A DNA stretch of 64,000 bases from the NCBI RefSeq assembly GCF_039538365.1, contig NZ_BAABCA010000001.1, forward strand, positions 62,001 to 126,000. The letters are read 5' to 3'. How positions within the stretch are numbered: the stretch's first letter is position 1; every line of letters begins with the position of its first letter. Position numbers and translations under genes: made by a program. Below, one piece after another: positions 9,390 through 17,648 of this stretch. A model generated the notes under the pieces. It made no database searches and had not been told where the DNA came from. It saw only the letters and a program-made list of their open reading frames with translations. Origin of the DNA: Postechiella marina (GTDB lineage Bacteria; Bacteroidota; Bacteroidia; Flavobacteriales; Flavobacteriaceae).

Positions 9390-9425
9390 TTTTACTTTCG
9401 ATGTTAAAGTAAAAATGTATATTTG
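9390..9425 (+). promoter_or_regulatory. lrp-type promoter with overlapping 9-bp inverted repeat operator
   Basis: A perfect -7 box TATATTTG lies at 9418-9425. Just upstream is an inverted repeat TTTTACTTT (9390-9398), 7-nt spacer, AAAGTAAAA (9406-9414), covering the -33 position and the spacer. It also lies between the two divergent -7 boxes. Lrp/AsnC proteins often repress their own gene from such sites, so this is a good candidate autoregulatory operator. Confidence 0.55.
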
Positions 9426-9463
9426 CTTTAAGTATTAATTATTTTTTTGTGTTTTGATTTAAA

Positions 9464-9907
9464 ATGAGCTTAGATGTTCTTAATAGTAAGATTTTAAAGT
9501 GTTTACAGCAAAATGCTAGGCTTTCTAATGCCGAAATAGGGCGTAGGGTTGGTATTAGTTCTCCAGCGGTATCAGAGCGAATAAAGAAAATGGAAGATTT
9601 GGGCATTATTGAAGATTATAAAGCCATAGTATCTCCGTTTGAAATTGGTTATCAATTAAAAGCTATAATTACTTTGCGCGCTTTTATGGGAAAATTAAAA
9701 CCATTTTTAGATAAGGTTAAAACTTATGATGAGGTGGTAAACTGTTATCGTATTACTGGCGATGAGAATATTGTAATGGAAGTGGTTTTAAAAAACCATA
9801 AGCATTTAGAGGTTTTTATAGATCAGCTTATTAGTTATGGCGAAACTAAAACTCAAATTGTATTATCTCGCGTTGTTAAACAAAAAGAGATTATACCCAT
9901 AAAGTAA
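9464..9907 (+). CDS. Lrp/AsnC-family transcriptional regulator
   Basis: A 147-residue protein with the family layout: an N-terminal winged helix-turn-helix (DVLNSKILKCLQQNARLSN, then EIGRRVGISSPAVSERIKKME) and a C-terminal RAM/AsnC ligand-binding and oligomerisation domain with the CYRITGDENIVMEV stretch. Such proteins sense amino acids and repress or activate metabolic or transport genes. It faces away from the gene at 8945 and converges with the VOC gene. The ligand and regulon are unknown; the inverted repeat in its promoter suggests autoregulation. Confidence 0.92.
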   Translation: MSLDVLNSKILKCLQQNARLSNAEIGRRVGISSPAVSERIKKMEDLGIIEDYKAIVSPFEIGYQLKAIITLRAFMGKLKPFLDKVKTYDEVVNCYRITGDENIVMEVVLKNHKHLEVFIDQLISYGETKTQIVLSRVVKQKEIIPIK

Positions 9908-9909
9908 AA

Positions 9910-10287
9910 TTAATTAATACGCCAAGGCGGGTGCTCTCTATTTTTTCCTGCCGAATATAAAATAATGCTATTACCATCAGGGTCTTGTAAATGTGCTTCG
10001 CGCCATAACCAAGGTTTGTCTTCTGGTAATTGATTAAAAACTATTCCGTTTTTTTTAAGTTCTAGAACCCAATCATCTAAATAATTACTTTCAAAATAAA
10101 TAGAAATGCCAGCGCCTATAGGTAGCTCGTCTACTAAATGGATAGAAAATGTAGCATTACCGTCTGGGCATTTAAATCTTACATATCTTGGAAGCGCATT
10201 TACAATAAGATGCGCTCCCAAAATTTTGTAAAATTCAGTCGCTTTTTCAACATTTAAAGACGGAATAGTAATTTGGTTTAAATCCAT
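9910..10287 (-). CDS. VOC-superfamily protein (glyoxalase/dioxygenase fold)
   Basis: A 125-residue single VOC module (IPSLNVEKATEFYKILGAHLI at the start, HLQDPDGNSIILYSAG at the end). The C-terminal Asp-Pro-Asp-Gly motif and short length fit metal-dependent lyases or antibiotic-binding proteins of this superfamily, but the substrate cannot be told. Its start overlaps the end of the MFS gene by 10 nt, which suggests co-translation; a pairing of VOC protein and exporter would fit detoxification of a small molecule. Confidence 0.85.
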   Translation of the reverse strand: MDLNQITIPSLNVEKATEFYKILGAHLIVNALPRYVRFKCPDGNATFSIHLVDELPIGAGISIYFESNYLDDWVLELKKNGIVFNQLPEDKPWLWREAHLQDPDGNSIILYSAGKNREHPPWRIN

Positions 10288-11519
10288 AAAATTTCTTCTT
10301 CTTTAATATTTTTTTGTTGTTTCTTAGATTTTAAATAAAGCTTTAAAATAAATAAAAGAAAAACACAAAGAGCCGATAATATTGTAATAATATACCATGT
10401 GTTATTAAACCCTAAGTTATCAACCATACTCATTCCTGCTTTATGGCCAAAAATATGTGCTACAGAAAATGCTATAGAATATAATGCCATGTATTCGCCT
10501 TGGTTGCCTTGTTTTGCTCTGTCCATAGCAAAAGCATTAGAAAACGGAAAAGCTATCATTTCTCCAAAAGTCATTAATAACATACCTATTATTACAACGC
10601 CAGTCCAAGAACTCATATTTAAAATAATAAAGCTTAAACCTGTTAATATGGCACCAAAAAGAATTAAACCTGTTTTGGTAAACTTTGTAGTTTCTAACCA
10701 TTTTATTAAAGGCATTTCTATGGCAAAAATTAAAAAACCATTCATACCTAAAAGTAAGCCTATGTCAAACTCTGTAAAATAATGTACATCTTTATAATAC
10801 AATGGCATGGTAGAAAAGTATTGTAAAAAAGCAATGCCAAAAAGTACCATAGCTACCAAAAATATAATAAAAGCTTTGTCTTGATAAGCCGATTTTGGGT
10901 TTTCTGTTTTTACATTATCTAATGTTTTTGTGGTTTTTGGGTTTAATACGTTTATTAAAACTACAGTAGCTATAATGCATGTAACACCATCTACCCAAAA
11001 TAAACCAGCATAACTTAATTTAGTAATTATAATACCGCCAATGGCAGGACCAGCAGAGAAGCCTAAGTTTATAGCAAGTCTAATTAGGGTTACAGATCGT
11101 GTTTTGTTTTCTGGTTTGCTATAAGCGCTTAAAGCAACAAACATAGCAGGCCTAAACATATCTGCAACAAGCATAACCATAAAAATACCTAGGCAAAAGG
11201 CAACAAAAGACGTTAGGAATTGCAAAGCAATAAAAAGTAGGCCTGTAAGCATTAAACTATATACCATGACTTTATAATAACCAATTTTGTCGGTTAGTTT
11301 ACCACCTAGCCAAGAACCAATAACAGAGCCCAAACCAAAAGCGCTCATTACCCAACCTACATCGCTTAATGTAAAATTAAGACTCTTAATTAAGTATAAC
11401 GATAAAAATGGAATAACCATTGTACCAGCTCTATTAATAAGTGTAATTAGAGCAAGCCACCATACTTCGTTAGACAATCCTTTAAATGTGTTTAGATAAT
11501 TGTTAAATAGTTTTTGCAT
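10278..11519 (-). CDS. MFS transporter, DHA1-like drug exporter
   Basis: 413 residues with about 12 hydrophobic segments. The motif-A region GSWLGGKLTDKIGYYKVMV lies between helices 2 and 3 as in drug:H+ antiporters, and GLGSVIG and GPAIGGIII are typical of the first half. It probably exports a drug-like or metabolite compound across the inner membrane. It precedes and overlaps the VOC gene. About 70 nt upstream lies a strong terminator hairpin preceded by a short open reading frame in the same direction, a possible attenuator controlling this gene. Confidence 0.88.
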   Translation of the reverse strand: MQKLFNNYLNTFKGLSNEVWWLALITLINRAGTMVIPFLSLYLIKSLNFTLSDVGWVMSAFGLGSVIGSWLGGKLTDKIGYYKVMVYSLMLTGLLFIALQFLTSFVAFCLGIFMVMLVADMFRPAMFVALSAYSKPENKTRSVTLIRLAINLGFSAGPAIGGIIITKLSYAGLFWVDGVTCIIATVVLINVLNPKTTKTLDNVKTENPKSAYQDKAFIIFLVAMVLFGIAFLQYFSTMPLYYKDVHYFTEFDIGLLLGMNGFLIFAIEMPLIKWLETTKFTKTGLILFGAILTGLSFIILNMSSWTGVVIIGMLLMTFGEMIAFPFSNAFAMDRAKQGNQGEYMALYSIAFSVAHIFGHKAGMSMVDNLGFNNTWYIITILSALCVFLLFILKLYLKSKKQQKNIKEEEILWI

Positions 11520-11569
11520 TAGTTCTAGGTGTTCAAGTTTCTGTTTTCAAATTTTTGGTTTTAGTTAAA

Positions 11570-11620
11570 AGTCTAGATTAGACTAAAAATAAAAAGTCCG
11601 ACTGCGAAGTCGGACTTTTT
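11570..11620 (-). terminator. Terminator hairpin upstream of the MFS gene (possible attenuator)
   Basis: A perfect 13-bp stem, AAAAAGTCCGACT (11591-11603) with AGTCGGACTTTTT (11608-11620) and a GCGA loop, is followed on the minus strand by a T-rich tract. No annotated gene ends here on either strand; both neighbours start away from it. A smaller repeat AGTCTA-GAT-TAGACT lies at 11570-11584, between the hairpin and the MFS start. Confidence 0.7.
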
Positions 11621-11641
11621 AAATATTGTAATATTTTATAA

Positions 11642-11698
11642 TTATATCACCACAATATGCAACAAGCCCATCTTCTTGTCTTTAAACAAGAGGTCCAT
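11642..11698 (-). CDS. Possible 18-residue leader peptide upstream of the MFS gene
   Basis: A short frame from ATG at 11698 to TAA at 11642 encodes MDLLFKDKKMGLLHIVVI. It ends 22 nt before the terminator stem at 11591-11620 and is followed by the MFS exporter in the same direction. Within it TCTTGT and ACAAGA can pair. Leader peptide, terminator and exporter in this order is the layout of ribosome-sensing attenuators. No clear promoter or antiterminator was identified, and an 18-codon frame can occur by chance. Confidence 0.35.
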   Translation of the reverse strand: MDLLFKDKKMGLLHIVVI

Positions 11699-11779
11699 TG
11701 TTTTCTATAAATAGTGACGTTATTACGCATTTTTGTTTTATTATATTAATACAAAGCTAAATAAAATAATTTGAAATTG

Positions 11780-11787
11780 TATTTTTG
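11780..11787 (+). promoter_or_regulatory. -7 box of the DUF4252 operon
   Basis: TATTTTTG matches TAnnTTTG exactly, 22 nt before the start codon at 11810. No clear -33 TTTG is seen at the usual distance. Confidence 0.45.
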
Positions 11788-11809
11788 AAAAGAAATAAAA
11801 TATTATAAA

Positions 11810-12337
11810 ATGAAAAAAGTACTGCTATTACTGACTTTTTCTGCTTTAATTTTTTCTTGCGGAAGTAGTTTTCAAGGGTTTTATAATGCACATAAAACAG
11901 ATTTAGGGGCAACATCGTTTCAGGTTCCTAATTTTATGAAGGCTGTTTTAAGTAACATTTCCCCTGATGTAAAAAGTGCTATTGGTAATATTACAGATGT
12001 TAAATATATTACTTTAAAAAACGTTAATAACTTTAAGCGTGAAGAGTTAATAGAGGAAATGAATGCGGTTACTAATAATGGTTATATCGATGTTTTTAGA
12101 AAAAACGAGATTGAGCAAGTTAGAATTGTATCTGTAAAAGAAATTGGTGTGGTTGTAACCGATGCTATTATATTTAACAGTAATAAAACAGAAACTACAG
12201 CCTATTATTTACAAGGAAATTTTGATCCGGAAAAAATTAAGGCTTTTGCAGACGAAAATACGTTTAACAACTTTTCTAGTAGTTTAAAGTCGTCTTACCA
12301 ATTAAATACAAATCCATCTTTTAACCCAAATAACTAA
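11810..12337 (+). CDS. DUF4252 lipoprotein
   Basis: A lipoprotein signal with lipobox ALIFSC (Cys17) is followed by about 155 residues of mixed alpha/beta character. LKNVNNFKREELIEEMNAV and an ALIFNS-like strand region resemble DUF4252, a family of small Bacteroidota lipoproteins of unknown function. The stop codon shares one base with the ATG of the next gene (TAATG), so the two are translationally coupled. Probably anchored in the outer or inner membrane facing the periplasm. Confidence 0.7.
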   Translation: MKKVLLLLTFSALIFSCGSSFQGFYNAHKTDLGATSFQVPNFMKAVLSNISPDVKSAIGNITDVKYITLKNVNNFKREELIEEMNAVTNNGYIDVFRKNEIEQVRIVSVKEIGVVVTDAIIFNSNKTETTAYYLQGNFDPEKIKAFADENTFNNFSSSLKSSYQLNTNPSFNPNN

Positions 12338-12942
12338 TGCGAATACTTTTTTTACTTTTTGTTATATCTATGTCAACACTAAGCTGTGCACAAGATAAAC
12401 GCCCTTTAAAGGGTGATACCGAATTTCAGAAAGCTTTAAATGCAGAGTATAAAGATGCCTCTACATCGCCTTTAAAAAATAAAGATAGAAAAGATTTTGA
12501 AGGTTTAGAGTTTTTTAAATTCGATAGCACTTATGTGGTAAAAGCAAGTTTAGAACGTACACCAAACTCTAAGTGGTTTAATATGAAAACAACAACTAGC
12601 AGACTGTCTAAAGAGCGTGTTTATGGTGTTTTAACTTTTGAATTAAAGGGAAAACCATATAGATTGAATGTATATCAAGGCCAAGATACAATGCAACAAG
12701 AGGGGTTAGAAAATTATTTGTTTTTACCTTTTTTAGACGAGACTAATGGCGAAGAAACTTATGGTGGTGGTCGTTATATTGATGCTCGTATTCCAGAGGG
12801 TAACATAATGGAAATAGATTTTAATCAAGCTTATAATCCTTATTGTGCTTACAACGAAAAGTTTTCTTGTCCTGTTGTACCGCGTCAAAATTATTTAAGA
12901 ACTCGTATTGAGGCTGGTGTAAAGGTTTTTAATAAACATTAG
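12337..12942 (+). CDS. DUF1684 lipoprotein
   Basis: A lipobox STLSC (Cys17) is followed by the DUF1684 pattern: LKNKDRKDFEGLEFF early, GVLTFELKGKPYRLNVYQ in the middle, FLPFLDETNGEETYGGGRYID, and the conserved end DFNQAYNPYCAYNEKFSCP. This family of about 200 residues occurs in many bacteria and archaea and has no assigned enzymatic role that I can state. It is the second gene of a two-gene unit with the DUF4252 lipoprotein. Confidence 0.85.
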   Translation: MRILFLLFVISMSTLSCAQDKRPLKGDTEFQKALNAEYKDASTSPLKNKDRKDFEGLEFFKFDSTYVVKASLERTPNSKWFNMKTTTSRLSKERVYGVLTFELKGKPYRLNVYQGQDTMQQEGLENYLFLPFLDETNGEETYGGGRYIDARIPEGNIMEIDFNQAYNPYCAYNEKFSCPVVPRQNYLRTRIEAGVKVFNKH

Positions 12943-12966
12943 TCTTTATGTACTAATGCTGCTTTT

Positions 12967-13120
12967 GCGTTAGCGATAGAAATGGCATCCTTTTTAAAAC
13001 TTAGGGAAACTTCTGTTTTTTAGCTAGGTAATAAACTAAATAGGTAGTTGTGTTTTTTATAATAATAAAAGACTGTTTTAAAAAGATATAATGGATAGCG
13101 CGACCCTTGTGGTAACGCCC
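12967..13120 (+). repeat. Dispersed GCGTTA/TAACGC hairpin element, copy C (long form)
   Basis: It begins GCGTTAGCGATAG and ends GACCCTTGTGGTAACGCCC. Outer ends GCGTTA and TAACGC pair; an inner stem CTTTTTAAAAC (about 12990) with GTTTTAAAAAG (about 13074) encloses a variable loop. The right end matches the elements at 26329-26403 and 31232-31314. It lies between the DUF1684 stop and the rho terminator. Confidence 0.7.
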
Positions 13121-13138
13121 TAAATAAAAAATTAGGCA

Positions 13139-13168
13139 CAAAAAAAAGCCTTGAAAAAATCAAGGCTT
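13139..13168 (-). terminator. Rho-independent terminator of rho
   Basis: AAGCCTTGA (13146-13154) pairs with TCAAGGCTT (13160-13168); on the minus strand a run of T follows. It lies about 25 nt after the rho stop codon. Confidence 0.88.
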
Positions 13169-13192
13169 AGCTTATGTATTATAGAGTTGTTT

Positions 13193-14851
13193 TTATCCGT
13201 TCATAGAAATTAAAAACTCTTCGTTACTTCTTGTTTGTTTAAAACGATCGTTAATAAACTCCATAGCTTCTACAGGGTTCATGTCTGCTAAATATTTGCG
13301 CATTACCCACATACGTTGTATGGTGTTTGCATCTAAAAGAATGTCGTCTCTACGTGTGCTTGAAGATGTAAGATCGATAGCTGGGAATATTCTACGGTTA
13401 GATATTTTTCTATCTAATTGTAACTCCATGTTACCAGTACCTTTAAATTCTTCGAAAATAACCTCGTCCATTTTAGAGCCAGTTTCTGTAAGTGCAGTAG
13501 CAATAATGGTTAAAGAGCCTCCATTTTCTATGTTTCTAGCAGCACCAAAAAAGCGTTTTGGTTTGTGTAAAGCATTAGCATCTACACCACCACTTAGTAT
13601 TTTACCAGAGGCTGGTTGTACTGTATTGTAGGCTCTTGCTAAACGCGTTATAGAATCTAGAAGTATAACCACATCGTGGCCACACTCTACCAAGCGTTTT
13701 GCTTTTTCTAGTACAATATTAGCTATTTTTACGTGTTCGTGCGCTTCTTTATCAAAGGTAGAGGCTATTACTTCGCCACGTACATTACGTTGCATATCTG
13801 TTACCTCTTCTGGGCGTTCGTCTATAAGTAAAATCATTTGGTACACCTCAGGATGGTTGGCTGCAATAGCGTTTGCAACATCTTTTAGTAACATGGTTTT
13901 ACCAGTTTTTGGTTGCGATACAATCATACCACGTTGCCCTTTACCAATAGGAGCAAACAAGTCCATAATTCTTGTAGAAATGGTAGCTTGTTTTTCTGCA
14001 AGGTTGAATTTTTCTTGAGGAAATAACGGGGTTAAATGCTCGAAAGCAACACGGTCTCTAACTACATTAGGGCTTTGTCCATTAATTTTACTAACCTTAA
14101 TTAAAGGAAAATATTTTTCGCCTTCTTTTGGCGGACGTACATGACCTAAGACTGTATCTCCGGTTTTAAGACCAAATAAACGTATTTGAGATTGCGATAC
14201 ATAAATATCGTCTGGAGACGATAAATAGTTATAATCAGACGAGCGTAAAAAACCATAACCATCTTGCATAATGTCTAAAACACCTTCACTTTCTATAATG
14301 GCATCAAATTCAAAATCTGGTTCGCGGTATCTGTTGCGTCCGTCTTTATTACCAGCATCAACATTACCATTTTTTTGATTTTTGTTTTTATGCTGGTTAT
14401 TGTTATCTCTTTTTTGTTGTGTTTTTTGATTGTCTCTAGGGTTTGGTTTTGGCCTAGGATTTGGTTTATTACGCGCAGGCTTTTTTTCTTGCGTATCTGG
14501 TGCTTTTGCTTTTTCTGGAGCAGGAGCAGTTGTTTCTTGTTTTTCTGGAGCAGGAGCAGCTTCTGTAGTAGGTGCTTTTTCTGCAACTGGTTTTGTTTCT
14601 CGCTTAACTGGTTGTTTTTGCACACGTTGTCTAGGTTTTCTAGGCGCAGGTGCTTTTGCTTCTTTAGTTTCTGCTTTATCTACAGGAGCAACAACATCTT
14701 TTACTGCGTTTGGATCTGCAGCTTGTTGATCTAATATTTGGTATACTAAATCTAATTTTTTTAAGGAACGATATTTAGGAACGTTCAGTTTTTTTGCGAT
14801 TTCTTGTAAATCGGCGAGCTTTTTTGCTTTTAGTTGTGAAATTTCAAACAT
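13193..14851 (-). CDS. rho: Transcription termination factor Rho
   Basis: Rho is the hexameric RNA helicase that ends transcription at factor-dependent sites. Residues 1-45 are the Rho N-terminal helical domain. Residues about 50-178 are a low-complexity insert, first Pro/Ala/Lys/Glu-rich, then Asn/Lys-rich, long in Bacteroidota and variable between species. A cold-shock RNA-binding domain follows (about 180-255, GYGFLRS), then the RecA-like ATPase with Walker A PKTGKT (314-319), DERPEEVTDM and DSITRLARAYN. At 552 residues it is longer than E. coli Rho (419) because of the insert. Monocistronic with its own terminator. Confidence 0.96.
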   Translation of the reverse strand: MFEISQLKAKKLADLQEIAKKLNVPKYRSLKKLDLVYQILDQQAADPNAVKDVVAPVDKAETKEAKAPAPRKPRQRVQKQPVKRETKPVAEKAPTTEAAPAPEKQETTAPAPEKAKAPDTQEKKPARNKPNPRPKPNPRDNQKTQQKRDNNNQHKNKNQKNGNVDAGNKDGRNRYREPDFEFDAIIESEGVLDIMQDGYGFLRSSDYNYLSSPDDIYVSQSQIRLFGLKTGDTVLGHVRPPKEGEKYFPLIKVSKINGQSPNVVRDRVAFEHLTPLFPQEKFNLAEKQATISTRIMDLFAPIGKGQRGMIVSQPKTGKTMLLKDVANAIAANHPEVYQMILLIDERPEEVTDMQRNVRGEVIASTFDKEAHEHVKIANIVLEKAKRLVECGHDVVILLDSITRLARAYNTVQPASGKILSGGVDANALHKPKRFFGAARNIENGGSLTIIATALTETGSKMDEVIFEEFKGTGNMELQLDRKISNRRIFPAIDLTSSSTRRDDILLDANTIQRMWVMRKYLADMNPVEAMEFINDRFKQTRSNEEFLISMNG

Positions 14852-15039
14852 TGATGTTTTATGCTATTATTGGATATAAATATGTGTAATTCTGAAAAAA
14901 ATAATTTTTATCTGAAGAATTAACAACCTGCAATAGTGGTTGTTGGGAATTATTAATGCAATTATACAACTTTATTTTAATTTTTTGGGGTAATTTTATA
15001 AAAGAAACTATTATTTTAGCACTCTAGTTTTATAAAAAC

Positions 15040-15450
15040 ATGTTACAACGCATACAAAGCATATACCTTTTACTAGCTGCAGGAGTCTCTGCAGGGCTCA
15101 TTTTTGTACTACATTTATGGGTAAATAACGAGGGTGTACATATGTTTGCAAAAGATAATATGCTGTATTTAGGTCTGTTTTTAGGCTCTGCATTATTATC
15201 AGTAATTTCAATATTTATGTATAAAAACAGGAAGTCTCAATTTATGTTGGGACGTCTTAACATCATATTAAACTTTATTTTATTAGGCTTTTTTGTATAT
15301 CAATCTCTAAATTTATCTGGAGAAACGGCGGTTTCAGAGAAAGGTATTGGCATGTTCATCCCTATTATTTCTATCGTATTGTTGGCTTTAGCTAATAAGG
15401 CCATTAAGAAGGATGAAGATCTTGTAAAATCTGTAGATAGATTACGATAA
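15040..15450 (+). CDS. DUF4293 membrane protein
   Basis: 136 residues with four hydrophobic segments and the opening MLQRIQSIYLLLAA that is typical of DUF4293, an inner-membrane family found in Bacteroidota next to rho. It is divergent from rho, the usual arrangement in this group. A box TATTTTAG (one mismatch to TAnnTTTG) lies upstream near 15010. Function unknown. Confidence 0.88.
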   Translation: MLQRIQSIYLLLAAGVSAGLIFVLHLWVNNEGVHMFAKDNMLYLGLFLGSALLSVISIFMYKNRKSQFMLGRLNIILNFILLGFFVYQSLNLSGETAVSEKGIGMFIPIISIVLLALANKAIKKDEDLVKSVDRLR

Positions 15451-15478
15451 ACACCTAACATCATTAATTAAGTGCGTT

Positions 15479-15510
15479 AGCCCAAGATGAAGATCTTGGG
15501 CTTTTTTTTG
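15479..15510 (+). terminator. Terminator of the DUF4293 gene
   Basis: AGCCCAAGAT (15479-15488) pairs with ATCTTGGGCT (15493-15502) around a GAAG tetraloop and is followed by eight T. Confidence 0.9.
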
Positions 15511-15660
15511 TTTTACTTTAAAAAAGATAGATTTGAATTATAAGAAATCGCTTTTATCCAGTATAACTGTAACAACGTAAAAGAGCTTAAACAAAGTTAT
15601 AGATGTTTTAATTACTAGCGTAAATCTTGATAAACCTGACTTAAGCCTAAAGTTATTTAA

Positions 15661-15693
15661 AAACAAAAAAGTCTGGAATATATCCAGACTTTT
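15661..15693 (-). terminator. Terminator of the FKBP gene
   Basis: AAAAGTCTGGA (15667-15677) pairs with TCCAGACTTTT (15683-15693); on the minus strand a T-rich tract follows. It lies about 25 nt after the stop codon. Confidence 0.88.
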
Positions 15694-15717
15694 TAAATTT
15701 TATGTAGTAATAATTAC

Positions 15718-16146
15718 TTATTTAATTTCTACCACTTCTAAATCAAAAATTAATTCTTGACCAGCTAACGGGTGGTTAGCATCAACAACTATGTGGTTTT
15801 CGTGTACCTCTGCAACACGAAATTGTACTTCTCTGCCTTCTTGATCTTTCGATGCTAGGCCCATACCAACCTCAGGAGCCATATCTTGAGGTAATTGTTC
15901 TTTTTTTACATCGTATAATAAGTCTTCTCTAACCTCGCCATAAGCTTCAGTAACCGGAATATTTATTGTTTTCTTTTCATTCAATTTCATGTCAATAATA
16001 CCTTTTTCAAAACCAGGAATTAAAGCTCCTTGACCTAAAGTTACCTCTAAAGGCTCTCTCTCTAATGAGCTATCAAAAACTTGACCGTTGTTTAGCTTGC
16101 CTGTGTAATGAACTTTTACCGTATCATTTTCTTTTACTTGACTCAT
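15718..16146 (-). CDS. FKBP-type peptidyl-prolyl isomerase, SlyD-like
   Basis: A 142-residue FKBP domain with the insert-in-flap found in SlyD: DTVKVHYTGKLNNGQVFDSS, LIPGFEKGIIDMKLNEKKTINIP, then the flap domain AYGEVREDLLYDV. It catalyses cis-trans isomerisation of Xaa-Pro bonds and probably acts as a cytosolic folding helper. The His/Cys-rich metal-binding tail of E. coli SlyD is absent. A perfect -7 box TAGTTTTG lies on the minus strand at 16182-16189. Confidence 0.9.
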   Translation of the reverse strand: MSQVKENDTVKVHYTGKLNNGQVFDSSLEREPLEVTLGQGALIPGFEKGIIDMKLNEKKTINIPVTEAYGEVREDLLYDVKKEQLPQDMAPEVGMGLASKDQEGREVQFRVAEVHENHIVVDANHPLAGQELIFDLEVVEIK

Positions 16147-16181
16147 AAATTTTAATTATCTTTTAAATTTAATTATGCATA

Positions 16182-16189
16182 CAAAACTA
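16182..16189 (-). promoter_or_regulatory. -7 box of the FKBP gene
   Basis: TAGTTTTG on the minus strand matches TAnnTTTG and lies about 36 nt before the start codon. Confidence 0.4.
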
Positions 16190-16240
16190 CAACTTATCAT
16201 CTAATTACTTGGGGTGTATTGCCTATACTTTGTGATAGAT

Positions 16241-16747
16241 TTAAGATTTTGGATATCTCTCTGGGAATTCAATAACTTCTAGATTATCAATTTTTTTACC
16301 ATCAATAGTAAATCTAAGCATAGTTCTTGCTTTATGAAAGCCATGTTTGCCCGCAGCCCCAGGATTCATGTGTAGTAAATTTAATTTATTATCGGGCATA
16401 ACTTTTAAAATATGCGAATGACCAGTAATAAAAAGTTTTGGCGGATTTGCTTTTATCTCTTCTCGCACTCTAATATTATAGGCTTTGGGGTAACCTCCAA
16501 TATGTGTTATCCAAACATCAAGATCTTCGCACATAAACCGATTGTTTTCAGGAAATTCTAATCTAATTTCAGAATTATCAATATTACCATAAACACCCCG
16601 TAAAGGTTTTAATTCTTTAATAGCATCGGTAACTTTAAGATCTCCAATATCGCCTGCATGCCAAACCTCGTCGGCTTGTTTAACATACTTTAAAATATCG
16701 TTATCTATATAACTATGGGTATCAGAGAGTAATAATATTTTCTTCAT
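16241..16747 (-). CDS. Metallophosphoesterase, YfcE/MJ0936-like
   Basis: A 168-residue calcineurin-like phosphoesterase with the full metal-binding set: LLSDTHSY, HAGDIGD, GNID, THIGG and TGHSH. Members hydrolyse phosphodiesters in vitro; the physiological substrate is usually unknown. The gene is divergent from truA and has no partner. Confidence 0.92.
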   Translation of the reverse strand: MKKILLLSDTHSYIDNDILKYVKQADEVWHAGDIGDLKVTDAIKELKPLRGVYGNIDNSEIRLEFPENNRFMCEDLDVWITHIGGYPKAYNIRVREEIKANPPKLFITGHSHILKVMPDNKLNLLHMNPGAAGKHGFHKARTMLRFTIDGKKIDNLEVIEFPERYPKS

Positions 16748-16826
16748 TTATGCAACTTTTATTTCTTTATACTTTTAATAAAATACGTTGTGTTAATTAT
16801 TTTAATATATAATTAAGATTACCCGT

Positions 16827-16857
16827 TTCGGCAGGACAACAAATCTATCTATCTTTG
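16827..16857 (+). promoter_or_regulatory. Promoter of truA and the ABC transporter gene
   Basis: -7 box TATCTTTG (16850-16857) is exact; TTCG at 16827-16830 lies 19 nt upstream in the place of the -33 TTTG. It precedes the truA start by about 38 nt. Confidence 0.65.
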
Positions 16858-16895
16858 TTCTTTAAAAGTATTTAAAACAAAAGTATAGAAATAGC

Positions 16896-17648
16896 TTGCG
16901 ATATTTTATAAAACTTTCATATAATGGTAGTGCATATCACGGTTGGCAAATTCAACCCGATGCTATATCGGTACAAGAAGTTATAGAAAAAGCCTTGTCT
17001 ACACTTTTAAACAGGCCAATATCTATTATGGGAGCAGGGCGTACAGATACTGGTGTGCATGCTACAGAAATGTATGCACATTTTGATATAAATATAGATT
17101 TAAAGAATTGTAATTTAATTTATAAACTCAACTCCTTTTTACCAAAAGATATTGCTGTTCAAGACCTTTTTAGGGTAAATAGCGATGCACATACGCGTTT
17201 TGCAGCAACGAGTAGGGAATATTTATATAGAGTGTCTTTAGTAAAAAATGCTTTTACTTTCGATCATGTTTTTTTTGTTAAACAGCAATTGGATATTGAT
17301 AAAATGAATGAAGCTGCTAAAATTTTATTTCAGTATAAAGATTTTCAATGCTTTTCGAAAACAAATACCGATGTAAAAACGTATAATTGTGATATTATGA
17401 AAGCCGAGTGGTTTGTTAAAAATAACGAACTCCATTTTGTAATAAAAGCCAATCGATTTTTAAGAAATATGGTTAGAGCCATTGTGGGTACTATGATTAA
17501 TATAGGGATTGGTAAATTGGAGGTTGAAGACTTACATCGTATAATAAAATCTAAAAATAGGAGCGAAGCTGGTTTTTCTGTTCCAGCACACGCACTTTAT
17601 TTAACAAAAATTGAATATCCAGAAGATATAAAAAATATAAATGAGTAA
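16896..17648 (+). CDS. truA: tRNA pseudouridine(38-40) synthase TruA
   Basis: TruA converts uridines 38-40 of the tRNA anticodon arm to pseudouridine. The catalytic Asp is in GAGRTDTGVHA; AYHGWQIQP at the start and RFLRNMVRAIVGTM near the end are family signatures. The start is a TTG codon: RYFIKLSYNG follows directly, as in other TruA proteins, and no ATG is suitably placed. Length 250 is normal. The last 8 nt overlap the ABC transporter gene. Confidence 0.95.
   Translation: MRYFIKLSYNGSAYHGWQIQPDAISVQEVIEKALSTLLNRPISIMGAGRTDTGVHATEMYAHFDINIDLKNCNLIYKLNSFLPKDIAVQDLFRVNSDAHTRFAATSREYLYRVSLVKNAFTFDHVFFVKQQLDIDKMNEAAKILFQYKDFQCFSKTNTDVKTYNCDIMKAEWFVKNNELHFVIKANRFLRNMVRAIVGTMINIGIGKLEVEDLHRIIKSKNRSEAGFSVPAHALYLTKIEYPEDIKNINE

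Noticed and set aside
14293..14734. Long open frames on both strands inside the 5' half of rho
   Set aside because: They arise from the low-complexity Pro/Ala/Lys/Gln codons of the Rho insert; the translated products are themselves low-complexity and the Rho frame is clearly the real one.
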